A DNA stretch of 64,000 nucleotides, from positions 186,001 through 250,000 of the forward strand of contig NZ_KB898667.1 in the NCBI RefSeq assembly GCF_000377765.1, written 5' to 3'. Below the pieces are notes generated by a model, which saw nothing but the letters and a program-made list of their open reading frames with translations, was not told where the DNA came from and ran no database searches. The translations under genes were made by a program, and so were the position numbers. The stretch comes from Gracilibacillus lacisalsi DSM 19029. Its GTDB lineage: Bacteria; Bacillota; Bacilli; Bacillales; Amphibacillaceae. Below, in pieces: positions 8,973-17,536 of this stretch (position 1 is its first letter; every line of letters begins with the position of its first letter).

Positions 8973-9854
8973 ATGAGTAAGAGAGGCTGGATTATTTACA
9001 ATGGTAATCTATACAGAAAGAAATTTGCCGAACAAATCGAATGGTTACGAGAAACAGCGGAGACGTTTGATTTTGCAATAGATGTGATTGCTAATCATCA
9101 ATTACTCGTTGCTATCGAAGAAGGTGAAACAAGAATATTAACGGAAAAAACTGATCCAGACTTTGTATTCTTCTGGGATAAGGATTTATTTTTGGCAAGG
9201 CAATTGGAAGTACAGGGATTACGTTTATTTAATTCAGCAAAAGCGATTGAAATATGCGATGATAAAGCATTAACCTATCAACAGTTAGCGAATCATGGGA
9301 TTCGAATGCCGAAGACGATCATTGCACCGAAGGTTTTTGTTTCGTTAGAAGACGACAGTCACCTTGACCAAGTAATCGAAACGTTGGGCTTTCCTATGGT
9401 CATTAAAGAAACATTTGGATCCTTTGGTGAACAAGTATATTTAATCGAAAATGAGCAGCAATTACGTCAAAAAGTGAAAGAATTGCAGCATAAACCACAC
9501 CTTTATCAAGAATACATTGCATCAAGCTACGGTCGAGATGTGCGCTTAAATGTTGTTGGAGACCAAGTAGTGGCAGCTATGTTAAGAAAATCAGAGCAAG
9601 ATTTTCGTGCAAATGTAACTGCAGGTGGTAAAATGTTTCGTTACCAGCCATCAGAAAGAGAGCGGGAGTTAGCGGTTCGTTGTAGTCAATTAGTTGGTGC
9701 AGATTTTGCAGGTGTTGATCTCCTTTTTGGAGAAAATGATGAACCGATCTTGTGTGAAATTAATTCCAACGCCCATTTTAAAAACATTTATGATTGCACA
9801 GGTGTTGATATTACACATGATATGATGGCTTTTATTAAAGAGAGCATTGACTGA
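8973..9854 (+). CDS. ATP-grasp ligase (RimK-like), copy 1
   Basis: 293 residues with the RimK/LysX-type ATP-grasp layout: an N-terminal pre-ATP-grasp domain (about 1-100), then the nucleotide site with KETFGSFGEQVYLI (about 146-159), QEYIASSYGRDVRLNVVG (about 176-193) and metal-binding residues in FAGVDLLF and ILCEINSNAHF (Glu and Asn near 270). Such enzymes join a carboxylate to an amine using ATP; the substrate is unknown. Ribosome site TAGGAGGTTTTGCA is donated in part by the end of repeat module C. A homologue with the same architecture lies at 14084, and the germination genes sit between the two. Confidence 0.82.
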   Translation: MSKRGWIIYNGNLYRKKFAEQIEWLRETAETFDFAIDVIANHQLLVAIEEGETRILTEKTDPDFVFFWDKDLFLARQLEVQGLRLFNSAKAIEICDDKALTYQQLANHGIRMPKTIIAPKVFVSLEDDSHLDQVIETLGFPMVIKETFGSFGEQVYLIENEQQLRQKVKELQHKPHLYQEYIASSYGRDVRLNVVGDQVVAAMLRKSEQDFRANVTAGGKMFRYQPSERERELAVRCSQLVGADFAGVDLLFGENDEPILCEINSNAHFKNIYDCTGVDITHDMMAFIKESID

Positions 9855-9860
9855 GTGTTA

Positions 9861-9888
9861 AACCGGGCAAATTTTTGCTCGGTTTTTT
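9861..9888 (+). terminator. Terminator after ATP-grasp gene 1
   Basis: AACCGGGCAAA pairs with TTTGCTCGGTT (one G-T pair), followed directly by a T-run. It separates the ligase gene from gerA, so the ger genes need their own promoter. Confidence 0.8.
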
Positions 9889-9953
9889 GTATCTATTCTA
9901 TCTTTCTACAAATAATACAACTATGTATGTCAACAAGAGATGGGGTAGAAAAA

Positions 9954-11465
9954 ATGAGGAGACATTGGAAAATCCGAAAGAGTAATCAATCTCAACAACC
10001 TAAGCAAACGAATCATACAGTGAAAACGGTGCTAGAGGATAATCGATCAACATTAAAGAGTATCTTTAAAAATAGTGTTGATATCCAATTCAGAGATTTG
10101 CAGTTAAAGGATAAGAAGAATACTCATGCGTTTATTTGTTATACAGAAGGTATCGTTAGAGAAGAGTTTATTCATGATAATGTCTTAGAGCCGTTGTTAG
10201 GAATTGATTTATTGGAGGAGAAAATAAACGATCATTCATTAGTTTCCTATATGGATTCTAATATTATCAAAGCATCTTCTGTAGATAAGACTTCTAATCT
10301 TGATCATGTTATCGAAAATATACTTCGGGGACAAACCGCAATATTTATCGATGGGTTTGACAGTGCATTACTAATCAGTACGGAATCTTATGAATCGCGA
10401 GGGGTAGAAGAACCTGACACGGAATCAACGGTCCGAGGGTCAAGAGAAGGTTTTAACGAGGTCATTACTACGAACACTTCCTTAATCCGCCGTAAGATAA
10501 ATAATCCTCATTTAATTTTTGAAGAGTTCATCATTGGCGGAAATACGAAAACTCCAGTTCGGATTGGCTACATAGATGGTATAGCTAAGCAAGAGACAGT
10601 AGACGAACTAAGAAAACGGCTTGAATCGATCGAGACAGATGTTGTATTGGAATCTGGTTATTTAGAACAATATATTGAAGATCATCCTAATTCTATTTTT
10701 CAGACGATAGGTAATAGTGAAAAACCTGACAAAGTTGCTGCAAAGTTACTGGAAGGTCGAGTGGCAATATTGTGTGATGGGACCCCATTTGTATTAACCG
10801 TACCTTATTTGTTTATTGAATCGATGCAAGTGCCGGAAGACTATTATACGAAGTTTCAATTTACTTCATTAATTCGTTTTTTTCGAATGATCGCTTTATT
10901 TCTAACTGTTGCTACTCCAGCAGTATTTGTAGCGGCTGCTACTTTTCATCATGAAATGGTGCCAGCTTTATTATTAACAACGATGGCTGCCGCTGAGGAA
11001 AGAGTACCTTTTCCAATTTTATTAGAAGCTTTAATCATGACTGTTATTTTTGAGTTGCTTCGTGAAGCAGGGGTTCGCATGCCTCGACCTATCGGTTCAG
11101 CTGTAAGTATTGTCGGGGCATTAGTAATTGGTGAAGCAGCAGTACAGGCCGGGTTAGTAGGGGCACCAATGGTTATTGTAGTAGCATTGACAGCTATTAC
11201 CGGTTTTGTTGTGACTGCAATCAATAGTGCTGTCATTTTAGTTCGATTTTTTCTGATGTTGTTAGCTGGAACTTTCGGATTCTACGGTTTACTGCTGGGT
11301 ACGCTTTTCATCGTTGCCCATCTTTCTTCCTTAAGATCGTTTGGTATTCCTTATCTTACACCTTTTGCCCCTGTCGTGCTGAAGGAATGGAGAGATACAT
11401 TTGTCAGGTTGCCATTGAAGAATTTACAAAGTAAGCCAAGATCCGTTCTTCGCAAGAAATATTAA
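9954..11465 (+). CDS. Spore germinant receptor subunit A (GerA/GerKA family)
   Basis: 503-residue A subunit of a nutrient germinant receptor in the spore inner membrane. The N-terminal soluble part (about 1-290) contains family blocks such as ESRGVEEPDTESTVRGSREG and TSLIRRKI; the C-terminal part has several membrane segments (about 300-470) with VPFPILLEALIMTVIFELLREA and the MPRPIGSAVSIVGALVIGEA motif of GerA proteins. The ATG at 9954 is chosen because TGGGGT lies eight bases before it; an in-frame ATG at 9927 has no ribosome site. It is followed 23 bp later by the C subunit gene. Expression is expected in the forespore, but no convincing SigG promoter could be fixed. Confidence 0.93.
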   Translation: MRRHWKIRKSNQSQQPKQTNHTVKTVLEDNRSTLKSIFKNSVDIQFRDLQLKDKKNTHAFICYTEGIVREEFIHDNVLEPLLGIDLLEEKINDHSLVSYMDSNIIKASSVDKTSNLDHVIENILRGQTAIFIDGFDSALLISTESYESRGVEEPDTESTVRGSREGFNEVITTNTSLIRRKINNPHLIFEEFIIGGNTKTPVRIGYIDGIAKQETVDELRKRLESIETDVVLESGYLEQYIEDHPNSIFQTIGNSEKPDKVAAKLLEGRVAILCDGTPFVLTVPYLFIESMQVPEDYYTKFQFTSLIRFFRMIALFLTVATPAVFVAAATFHHEMVPALLLTTMAAAEERVPFPILLEALIMTVIFELLREAGVRMPRPIGSAVSIVGALVIGEAAVQAGLVGAPMVIVVALTAITGFVVTAINSAVILVRFFLMLLAGTFGFYGLLLGTLFIVAHLSSLRSFGIPYLTPFAPVVLKEWRDTFVRLPLKNLQSKPRSVLRKKY

Positions 11466-11488
11466 ATACATCCTAGGAGTGACAACTT

Positions 11489-12655
11489 ATGAAGAAAATA
11501 GTACCTTTTTTTATGGTTATTTTGTTAAGTGGGTGTTGGGATGTAGAAGAATTAACAGAGGTTGGAATTGTGGCTGCAATGGCAATTGATATGGATGAAC
11601 AATCAGGAGAATATCAGCTTACCTCAGAATTTTTAAGGCCATCAGCTGAGAGTACATTTGTATCTTCTCAAGACGAACCGTTTTTAACTGTCTCGGTAAC
11701 AGGAAGGTCGATGTCTGAATTATTAAGGAAAACAAACCATAAAATAGATCGAAAAGGCTTCTATGCTCATAACAAAGTAGTGATTGTCAGTGAAGAAGTT
11801 GCCCGAGAAGGATTACTACCCATATTCGAAACATTTCAACGAGAACAGGTAGTGAGAAGTTATGTTTGGCTAGGCGTGACAAAGGGGACAAGTGCTTCTT
11901 CCGTTCTGGAGAAGCAAAAAAATAGTATTTCAAAGGTTCCTGCCGATTTTCTTAGTGGTTTATTTGACAATGCAGAGTATGAAGCTGTTTCGTTTAATTT
12001 ATTGAAATTTTATAAGCAATCATTAAGGCAAGGACAAAATCCCGTATTAGGTGTTATAACTTTTGAGCAGACTGAACAGAGTGCAGAACCTGATGTGCAT
12101 TTGTCTGGTGGGGCAGCTTTTAAAAAAGACAAACTGATTGGGTTTATGAATAATGATGAAACAAGTGCGTATAATTGGATTACTGCCATTCACAGAAATA
12201 GTGAAGAGGGGGCACTAACTTTTCCTTATAAAGAGGATAAATTTATTACACTGAATTTAGTTACTATTAAGCCAAGTATTAAGCCCGAAGTAACCAATCA
12301 AACGGATATCTCCTTTACAGTTGAAATAAAACAACAATTGGAAGTTGCCGAACGTCAGGAATTACAAAAAACCGAAACAAGAAAAGAACTTGCGCAAGTA
12401 ACAGAAGAACTTGAAAAAACGGCAGAAAAAGAAGTGAAAGAAAAGGTAGAACAGGTTATTACGAAAGCACAGGAAGAATTTCAAGCAGATATTTTTGGGT
12501 TTGGGGCAGCGCTACGCAATAAGTATCCAAAAGTCTGGAACAGCGTAAAAGATAGTTGGAGTGAAGAATTTGCCAATGTTCCCTATGAAATAAAGGTGGA
12601 GATCGAAATTTTAAATACCGGATTACTTGATGGATCATTACATCCTAACGAATAA
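11489..12655 (+). CDS. Spore germinant receptor subunit C, lipoprotein (Ger(x)C family)
   Basis: 388-residue C subunit. A signal peptide ends in lipobox LLSGC (Cys16) followed by the characteristic WDVEELTEVGIVAAMAID; the family region EFLRPSAESTF and the domain with KTNHKIDRKGFYAHNKVVIV come next. The C-terminal third is predicted helical (about 285-350), ending in the SWSEEFANVPYEIKVEIEI domain. It would be diacylglycerylated and face the outer side of the spore inner membrane. It shares an operon with the A subunit, with ribosome site CTAGGAGTG. The usual B subunit is not next in the operon but on the opposite strand. Confidence 0.93.
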   Translation: MKKIVPFFMVILLSGCWDVEELTEVGIVAAMAIDMDEQSGEYQLTSEFLRPSAESTFVSSQDEPFLTVSVTGRSMSELLRKTNHKIDRKGFYAHNKVVIVSEEVAREGLLPIFETFQREQVVRSYVWLGVTKGTSASSVLEKQKNSISKVPADFLSGLFDNAEYEAVSFNLLKFYKQSLRQGQNPVLGVITFEQTEQSAEPDVHLSGGAAFKKDKLIGFMNNDETSAYNWITAIHRNSEEGALTFPYKEDKFITLNLVTIKPSIKPEVTNQTDISFTVEIKQQLEVAERQELQKTETRKELAQVTEELEKTAEKEVKEKVEQVITKAQEEFQADIFGFGAALRNKYPKVWNSVKDSWSEEFANVPYEIKVEIEILNTGLLDGSLHPNE

Positions 12656-12656
12656 T

Positions 12657-12794
12657 TTAGCGAAAGATCCCTTTAAATATGTAATAAATAAGTACGAGTA
12701 ATAAGATGACAGCATAAGCTAACCCTCCGAATAATAAGAATCCTAAGAAAGGGTCAGCTTTCAGTAATTCCATAGTTATTGGCATGGGTATCAT
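12657..12794 (-). CDS. 45-residue single-helix membrane peptide next to the GerB gene
   Basis: A small gene with a textbook AAAAGGAGGATACCT ribosome site and an ATG at 12794. The peptide starts MIPMPITMELLKADPFLGF and continues with one membrane helix (about residues 16-40: LLFGGLAYAVILLLVLIYYI), ending KGIFR. It lies 52 bp downstream of the GerB-type gene on the same strand, and its stop is two bases from the gerC stop on the other strand. Some germinant receptor operons carry a small D subunit, but those usually have two helices and about 60-80 residues, so that equivalence is only a guess. Function unknown. Confidence 0.7.
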   Translation of the reverse strand: MIPMPITMELLKADPFLGFLLFGGLAYAVILLLVLIYYIFKGIFR

Positions 12795-12846
12795 AGGTAT
12801 CCTCCTTTTAACTATCCTTAAGCTAAGATGAATGGAAGTCTTCTGT

Positions 12847-13926
12847 TTACTTACTAGTCTTCTGCTTTATTTTAATAATGAGCAATATGATTAAGGGGAG
12901 GAGTGCATATACCAGGATATTGTAGACTCCTCCCTCCATTCCTTTCCATCGTTGATCATCTAGATTTTCAAATCTGAATATGGAAAGAAACGGAAGCGCT
13001 AAACCAAAAATAGTAATAACCCATTTAGCGTTGGATTTATTCATTAACCAAGTAAACGCTAAAGCAAAGCCGTAAAAATGGATAGCAGTTTTATAAAATC
13101 CGCCGATAAACATAATAAACACACCGATTATATCAAGATTGGTGAAAATCATCGCAATATGAACCGAGAGCATTGTCTCGAGCAATGGTATTTCTGAACT
13201 TGCTGTCAGTTCAGCACCTAAGACAGCAATAAAGACAATATTAGCTATTAATAATGAAAACGTCGAAACCGTAACAGCAATATACGTTGTTTTACGTATA
13301 CCTTGCTGCTTGTTGACATAATGCCAAATGACGAGAAAGACAACCATCTCACCAAAGGGGAAGCCAACAACTTTTGGGATTTCTTTAAGGACTGGTTGGT
13401 ATCCCTCGCCTAGAATGGGTAATAAATTAGTTAGCTCAAACTCACCGGAAATCATATTCAGAAAATAAGCAGCGAGTAAGATAAAGAAAAGATAGGGTAG
13501 AAATATTTCAATTGAGCGGCCAAGGACTTCAATTCCTTTATGTAAAATGTAAACCATCACCACGATGAATAAATACAGAGTAACGAGAAGTGGTGTTCTA
13601 GGTAGTGCCGTCATTTGAATCAAGGCACCAAATTCATAGAAATTATGTGTTGATTGACCTAGGAAGTACATACTGTACAGAAATAATAACGGTTTAGCTA
13701 GTATGACACCAAGACAGTCGTTTAAAATCTCGGAAAAATTTTGTTTAGGGTAATGTTTCGGTATTTCGGTATATACCCATAATAAAATAAAGCTGAGAAC
13801 AAAAGACACTAATACCACGATCCATGCATCCCTTTTAGCTCCAGCACCTAGGGCAAACAATGTCGTACTTCCAATCTCAAATGTTACGATGAGGGCAAAA
13901 AGCTGAATATGTGATATTTGTCTCAT
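12847..13926 (-). CDS. Spore germinant receptor subunit B (GerAB/ArcD/ProY permease family)
   Basis: 359-residue integral membrane protein with about ten helices, of the GerB branch of the APC superfamily; B subunits bind the amino acid germinant. Seen are the N-terminal family block FALIVTFEIGSTTLFALGAG, the MTALPRTPLLV segment and the FGEMVVFLVIWHYV segment. ATG at 13926 follows TGGGAGTAATGAGAC. It is convergent with the gerA-gerC pair, an unusual split arrangement, and is probably cotranscribed with the 45-residue peptide gene. Confidence 0.9.
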   Translation of the reverse strand: MRQISHIQLFALIVTFEIGSTTLFALGAGAKRDAWIVVLVSFVLSFILLWVYTEIPKHYPKQNFSEILNDCLGVILAKPLLFLYSMYFLGQSTHNFYEFGALIQMTALPRTPLLVTLYLFIVVMVYILHKGIEVLGRSIEIFLPYLFFILLAAYFLNMISGEFELTNLLPILGEGYQPVLKEIPKVVGFPFGEMVVFLVIWHYVNKQQGIRKTTYIAVTVSTFSLLIANIVFIAVLGAELTASSEIPLLETMLSVHIAMIFTNLDIIGVFIMFIGGFYKTAIHFYGFALAFTWLMNKSNAKWVITIFGLALPFLSIFRFENLDDQRWKGMEGGVYNILVYALLPLIILLIIKIKQKTSK

Positions 13927-14083
13927 GTCTCATTACTCCCAGGAAAAGATTATGGTATTTCTTTTTGTGCGTACGGGTATAGCTTTAACATTTTTGCCAT
14001 AATAACGGAAAAATATAACGTATCTGACTATAAAGGTACATGCTATACTTGAGAATAAAGTGGAACAAAGGAGAAGGAATCGT

Positions 14084-14911
14084 ATGAATGGCTGGCTGAT
14101 TTATCGAAAAGAGGACGCCGAGAAGAATAAGACTTTTGTTGATTGGCTACAAACAGAAGCAGAAGGGCTTGGAATAGAGTTAGAGCTTGTTATCTATCAT
14201 GAGCTGACATATGGTATTCTGGATCGTCGCCTTTTTATAGATTGGAAAGGACGAGATTACCCGGATTTTGTAATGATGAGAGCAATCGATCCACTCCTCT
14301 CTCAGCAATTCGAGTTACTAGGTATTCGAGTTTATAACGATTCAAGAGTGGCTACTATTGCTAATGATAAAGCACAAACACATCAACTATTTGCTAGCTA
14401 TCAAATTCCAATGGTTGATACATATTTTATAAAAAAAGCTGAATTAATGGAGTACACATTCCGCTTTCCCATTATAGTAAAAGCCGTTAATGGAAGAAGC
14501 GGAAATCAAGTACATATGCTTGATTCGTTAGCAGATTTACCGCCACTAACGAGTGAGAGATACATTGTCCAATCGTTAGCAACGCCTGGAAAAGATCTGC
14601 GCGTTTTTGTCATGGGTGGTAAAGTGATTGGCAGTGTACTTCGAGAATCAAATAGCGATTTTCGTGCGAATTATACACTTGGTGGAAATGCAACACTGTA
14701 TCCATTATCATCGTCAGAACAGCAATTGGTGGATAAAATCATTTCTATTTTACCAGCTGACTTTATAGGGATTGATTTTGTTTTTGATGAACAAGGGAGA
14801 CTTTTATTCAATGAAATAGAAGATATAGTCGGAAGCAGAACACTGACGAGTTTAACAGATATAAATATTGCGAAACTATATTTGGAACACATTTTGAAAA
14901 GTGCCCGATAA
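14084..14911 (+). CDS. ATP-grasp ligase (RimK-like), copy 2
   Basis: 275-residue paralogue of the ligase at 8973. The same order is seen: N-terminal domain with YPDFVMMRAIDPLLSQQFEL, IANDKAQTHQLFASYQIPMV, the ATP site KAVNGRSGNQVHML, YIVQSLATPGKDLRVFVMGG, then ADFIGIDFVFDEQGRLLFNE with the metal-binding glutamate. Where copy 1 has EINSNAHF, this copy has EIEDIVGSRTL, so a conserved Asn of the second metal site is not obvious. Start ATG at 14084 follows AAAGGAGAAGGAATCGT; an upstream in-frame ATG at 14060 lacks a ribosome site. The last three codons and the stop (Ser-Ala-Arg-stop) are the first unit of a 21-bp tandem repeat. Substrate unknown. Confidence 0.8.
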   Translation: MNGWLIYRKEDAEKNKTFVDWLQTEAEGLGIELELVIYHELTYGILDRRLFIDWKGRDYPDFVMMRAIDPLLSQQFELLGIRVYNDSRVATIANDKAQTHQLFASYQIPMVDTYFIKKAELMEYTFRFPIIVKAVNGRSGNQVHMLDSLADLPPLTSERYIVQSLATPGKDLRVFVMGGKVIGSVLRESNSDFRANYTLGGNATLYPLSSSEQQLVDKIISILPADFIGIDFVFDEQGRLLFNEIEDIVGSRTLTSLTDINIAKLYLEHILKSAR

Positions 14912-15017
14912 GTAAACGAAACTGCCCGATATCGATTGAAAAGCGCCCGAAAAATGTCCGAAAGTGCCCGATATCTCTCTGAAACCGACCGATATCCACC
15001 CAAAAGTGCCCGATACC
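14901..15017 (+). repeat. 21-bp tandem array, GTGCCCGATA core
   Basis: Six units begin at exactly 21-bp steps: 14901, 14922, 14943, 14964, 14985 and 15006. Each has a core close to GTGCCCGATA, an 11-base variable part and usually ends in GAAA or AAAA; the last is cut short. The first unit overlaps the end of the ATP-grasp gene and provides its stop. A second array with the same core and the same spacing is at 43786. Both strands give short open frames with repeated Ser-Ala-Arg-Tyr or Tyr-Arg-Ala patterns, which I take to be by-products. Confidence 0.9.
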
Positions 15018-15173
15018 AAAGCAGACGGAATCAGGAGGTGTCTGCTTTGTGGGAACTTATTTTCATATGCTATACTATTTTTAACTACTTTTATTCCCCA
15101 ATATTACCGTTCTATTTTAATTACATATCATAGAGAACAATAACGATCTGAAGAAGAGAGGAATGTATCTGGT

Positions 15174-16655
15174 TTGAATATTTTACTATCAAAACTCCTT
15201 GAAGTTGTACTAGCAGTTCTTCCCATAACCATTATTGTCGTGATTTTAAATTTTACCCTGACTTCACTTGATGTTACCTTAATTATCCGCTTTTTAATTG
15301 GAGCAGTCTTTATTATTATTGGTTTATCAATCTTTTTATTAGGTGTTGATCTTGGAATCACCCCAATTGGTAAACACCTAGGAAAATCGATTGCGAAATC
15401 AAATCGCTTATGGATTGTGATCATAGCCGGATTATGTTTAGGATTTATCATTTCCATTGCGGAACCAGACCTTCACATTTTAGCAGGACAGGTTGAAATG
15501 GTAACCGCAGGAGCAATCGGGAAATTTATCTTAGTTGTGGTAGTATCACTTGGTATTGCAGTCTTGCTTTCGCTTGGTCTCGTAAGAATTGTCCACAACA
15601 TACCTTTATTCAAAATTCTCACGGTGCTGTATGGGATTGTCTTTATAATAGCAATCTTTACTTCACCACCACTTTTAGCAATTTCCTTTGATGCATCTGG
15701 TGCGACAACAGGTGCGATGACGGTACCTTTTATTCTGGCATTATCAATTGGTATCTCTGTATTGAAAAAGGATAGTAAAGCATCGGAAAAAGACAGTTTC
15801 GGGCTTGTTGCGATTGCATCTGTCGGTGCGATTATTGCAGTCATGTTGATGAGTATTATTACCAACCAAGCGGAATTGACAGGAACAATGGAACAAGATC
15901 ATCCTGTTTCAGGCTCTGTACTTGCACCATTTCTTCACGAATTTGGTCATATTGCGCAAGAAGTAATCCTCGCGTTGTCACCAATCATCGTGATATTTTT
16001 AGTATTTCAAAAACTATCATTTAAATTGTCAAAAACTAATTTCCGAAAAATTATCACAGGTCTTGTCTTTACTTTTATTGGATTGGTCCTTTTTCTAGTC
16101 GGAGTAAATGCAGGATTTATGGAATTAGGTACCGAATTAGGACATAGTATTGCCTCCTTGGACAATAAAGCGTATATTGTTATTATTGGTTTAATCTTAG
16201 GGATCGTTACGATATTGGCAGAGCCTGCTGTGTATGTATTAACGAATCAGATTGAAGATGTAACAAGTGGTTATGTTAAACGTAAAGTGGTCCTCTTTAC
16301 ATTAGCAATCGGAGTCGGAATTGCTGTTGCCTTATCAATGCTGCGAATTTTAGTTCCAGAATTACAATTGTGGCATTATCTATTACCAGGATACCTAATA
16401 GCTGTTGCGTTAATGTATGTGGCACCGAAATTATTCGTTGGTATCGCATTTGACTCTGGTGGTGTTGCATCAGGACCGATGACCGCAACTTTTATTCTGG
16501 CATTTACCCATGGAGCAGCGGATGCGATAGAAGGTGCAGATATTATTGTTGATGGATTTGGTATGATAGCAATGGTAGCATTAACACCACTTATTACACT
16601 ACAATTATTAGGGCTGATCTTTAAGATGAAGTCGCGAAAAGGAGGCATGGAATAA
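15174..16655 (+). CDS. DUF1538 integral membrane protein (duplicated), PII-associated
   Basis: 493-residue, very hydrophobic protein with two homologous halves (about 1-240 and 255-493). Each half has a helix block with FLLGVDLGITPIGKHLG or FLVGVNAGFMELGTELG, an AEPDLHILAGQVE or AEPAVYVLTNQIE segment, and a glycine-rich SFDASGATTGAMTVPFILAL or AFDSGGVASGPMTATFILAF segment. This is the DUF1538 pattern, thought to be a transporter. No ATG is available in frame; translation starts at TTG 15174 behind AAGAGAGGAATG. Its stop overlaps the ATG of the PII-like gene by one base, implying coupled synthesis. The substrate is unknown; the PII partner suggests gating by a small-molecule signal. Confidence 0.82.
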   Translation: MNILLSKLLEVVLAVLPITIIVVILNFTLTSLDVTLIIRFLIGAVFIIIGLSIFLLGVDLGITPIGKHLGKSIAKSNRLWIVIIAGLCLGFIISIAEPDLHILAGQVEMVTAGAIGKFILVVVVSLGIAVLLSLGLVRIVHNIPLFKILTVLYGIVFIIAIFTSPPLLAISFDASGATTGAMTVPFILALSIGISVLKKDSKASEKDSFGLVAIASVGAIIAVMLMSIITNQAELTGTMEQDHPVSGSVLAPFLHEFGHIAQEVILALSPIIVIFLVFQKLSFKLSKTNFRKIITGLVFTFIGLVLFLVGVNAGFMELGTELGHSIASLDNKAYIVIIGLILGIVTILAEPAVYVLTNQIEDVTSGYVKRKVVLFTLAIGVGIAVALSMLRILVPELQLWHYLLPGYLIAVALMYVAPKLFVGIAFDSGGVASGPMTATFILAFTHGAADAIEGADIIVDGFGMIAMVALTPLITLQLLGLIFKMKSRKGGME

Positions 16656-17320
16656 TGTTGCCTAATAAGAAAACACCTCATTTTGAAATCATACATGTTA
16701 TTGTCAAATTCGGCTTAGGAAGTAAAATTTTAAAAGAAGCTAAAAAGTGCGGTGTGAAAGGTGGAACCCTTTTTCTTGGAAAAGGAACGATCAGTAATAA
16801 ATTATTAAACTTATTGTCGATCACAGACATGCGCAAAGAGATTGTGATGATGATCTCCAATCGCAAAACAAGTAAAAAAACATTAGAACATTTAAATAAA
16901 GTGTTTCGATTCGATAAGCCTAACCACGGGATCATTTTTACTACATCTTTAACGAGTTTGATGGGAACAAGAAGCTGTCAAATAGACGAGGATGACGAAA
17001 GAGGTGAAGAAGAGATCATGTACCAGAATATTATGGTTGTAGTTGATAAAGGAAAAGCGGAAGAGGTTATTGAAGCAGCGCAAAAAGGTGGCTCTAAAGG
17101 TGGAACCATTATTAATGCACGTGGATCGGGTGTCCACGAAACTAGTAAGTTGTTCTCCATGGATATTGAACCTGAAAAAGAAGTCGTAATGATACTGTCA
17201 GATGAAAATTATACCGATGCCATTTGTGAAAAAATTAGTGAAGATCTGAAAATAAAAGAACCTGGTAATGGCATCATCTTCGTACAAGATGTGAATAGAA
17301 CATACGGAATTTATGAGTAA
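16655..17320 (+). CDS. Tandem PII-like signalling protein, partner of the DUF1538 protein
   Basis: 221 residues made of two PII-like ferredoxin-fold domains (about 7-110 and 118-221). Each shows the PII-type run: HFEIIHVIVKFGLGSKILKE then GVKGGTLFLGKG, and IMVVVDKGKAEEVIEAAQKG then GSKGGTIINARGSG; each ends with a strand such as GIIFTTSLTSLMG or GIIFVQDVNRTYGI. The two sequences have diverged, so the protein may act as a built-in heterodimer. PII proteins bind nucleotides or other effectors and plug or open a membrane partner; here the one-base overlap with the DUF1538 gene names the likely partner. Ribosome site AAAAGGAGGC lies inside the upstream gene. Confidence 0.82.
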   Translation: MLPNKKTPHFEIIHVIVKFGLGSKILKEAKKCGVKGGTLFLGKGTISNKLLNLLSITDMRKEIVMMISNRKTSKKTLEHLNKVFRFDKPNHGIIFTTSLTSLMGTRSCQIDEDDERGEEEIMYQNIMVVVDKGKAEEVIEAAQKGGSKGGTIINARGSGVHETSKLFSMDIEPEKEVVMILSDENYTDAICEKISEDLKIKEPGNGIIFVQDVNRTYGIYE

Positions 17321-17334
17321 ATCCTCTTCTAATG

Positions 17335-17425
17335 AGGTAGGGAAGTATATAATCCGCGGTACCAAAGTATTTGAGCATGATGGTAGCGAAGGCCGCCCAC
17401 TTTACCTCTGAAGTGTGGTGGTCAA
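17335..17425 (+). repeat. Collapsed remnant of the mosaic repeat
   Basis: Starts with GGGAAGTATATAATC, like the left end of the composite copies, and carries GCGAAGGCCGCCCACTTT then GTGGTGGTCAAGC, which match the two outer edges of module A at 8578 with the hairpin interior missing. This looks like a deletion of the stem-loop. It lies between the PII-like gene and aadK. Confidence 0.65.
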
Positions 17426-17536
17426 GCAGTTGATATATTTTCATAATGGTTATTAGAGGATCGTAAATCTTTAGTATTTAGTGATAAGGAATGAGCGGAT
17501 ATTCTTATGAAAGTGTTGATAAAAAGGAGAATATAA

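Noticed and set aside
13927-14083. SigG promoter for the gerB gene or ATP-grasp copy 2
   Set aside because: A TATACT at 14044 and scattered partial matches were seen, but no -35/-10 pair with proper spacing for SigA or SigG.
14901-15017. Short open frames with Ser-Ala-Arg-Tyr or Tyr-Arg-Ala repeats on both strands
   Set aside because: They are translations of the 21-bp array, exist on both strands, and lack ribosome sites.
15128-15865. Long antisense open frames under the DUF1538 gene
   Set aside because: Shadow frames of a hydrophobic gene; no ribosome site and no recognisable domain.
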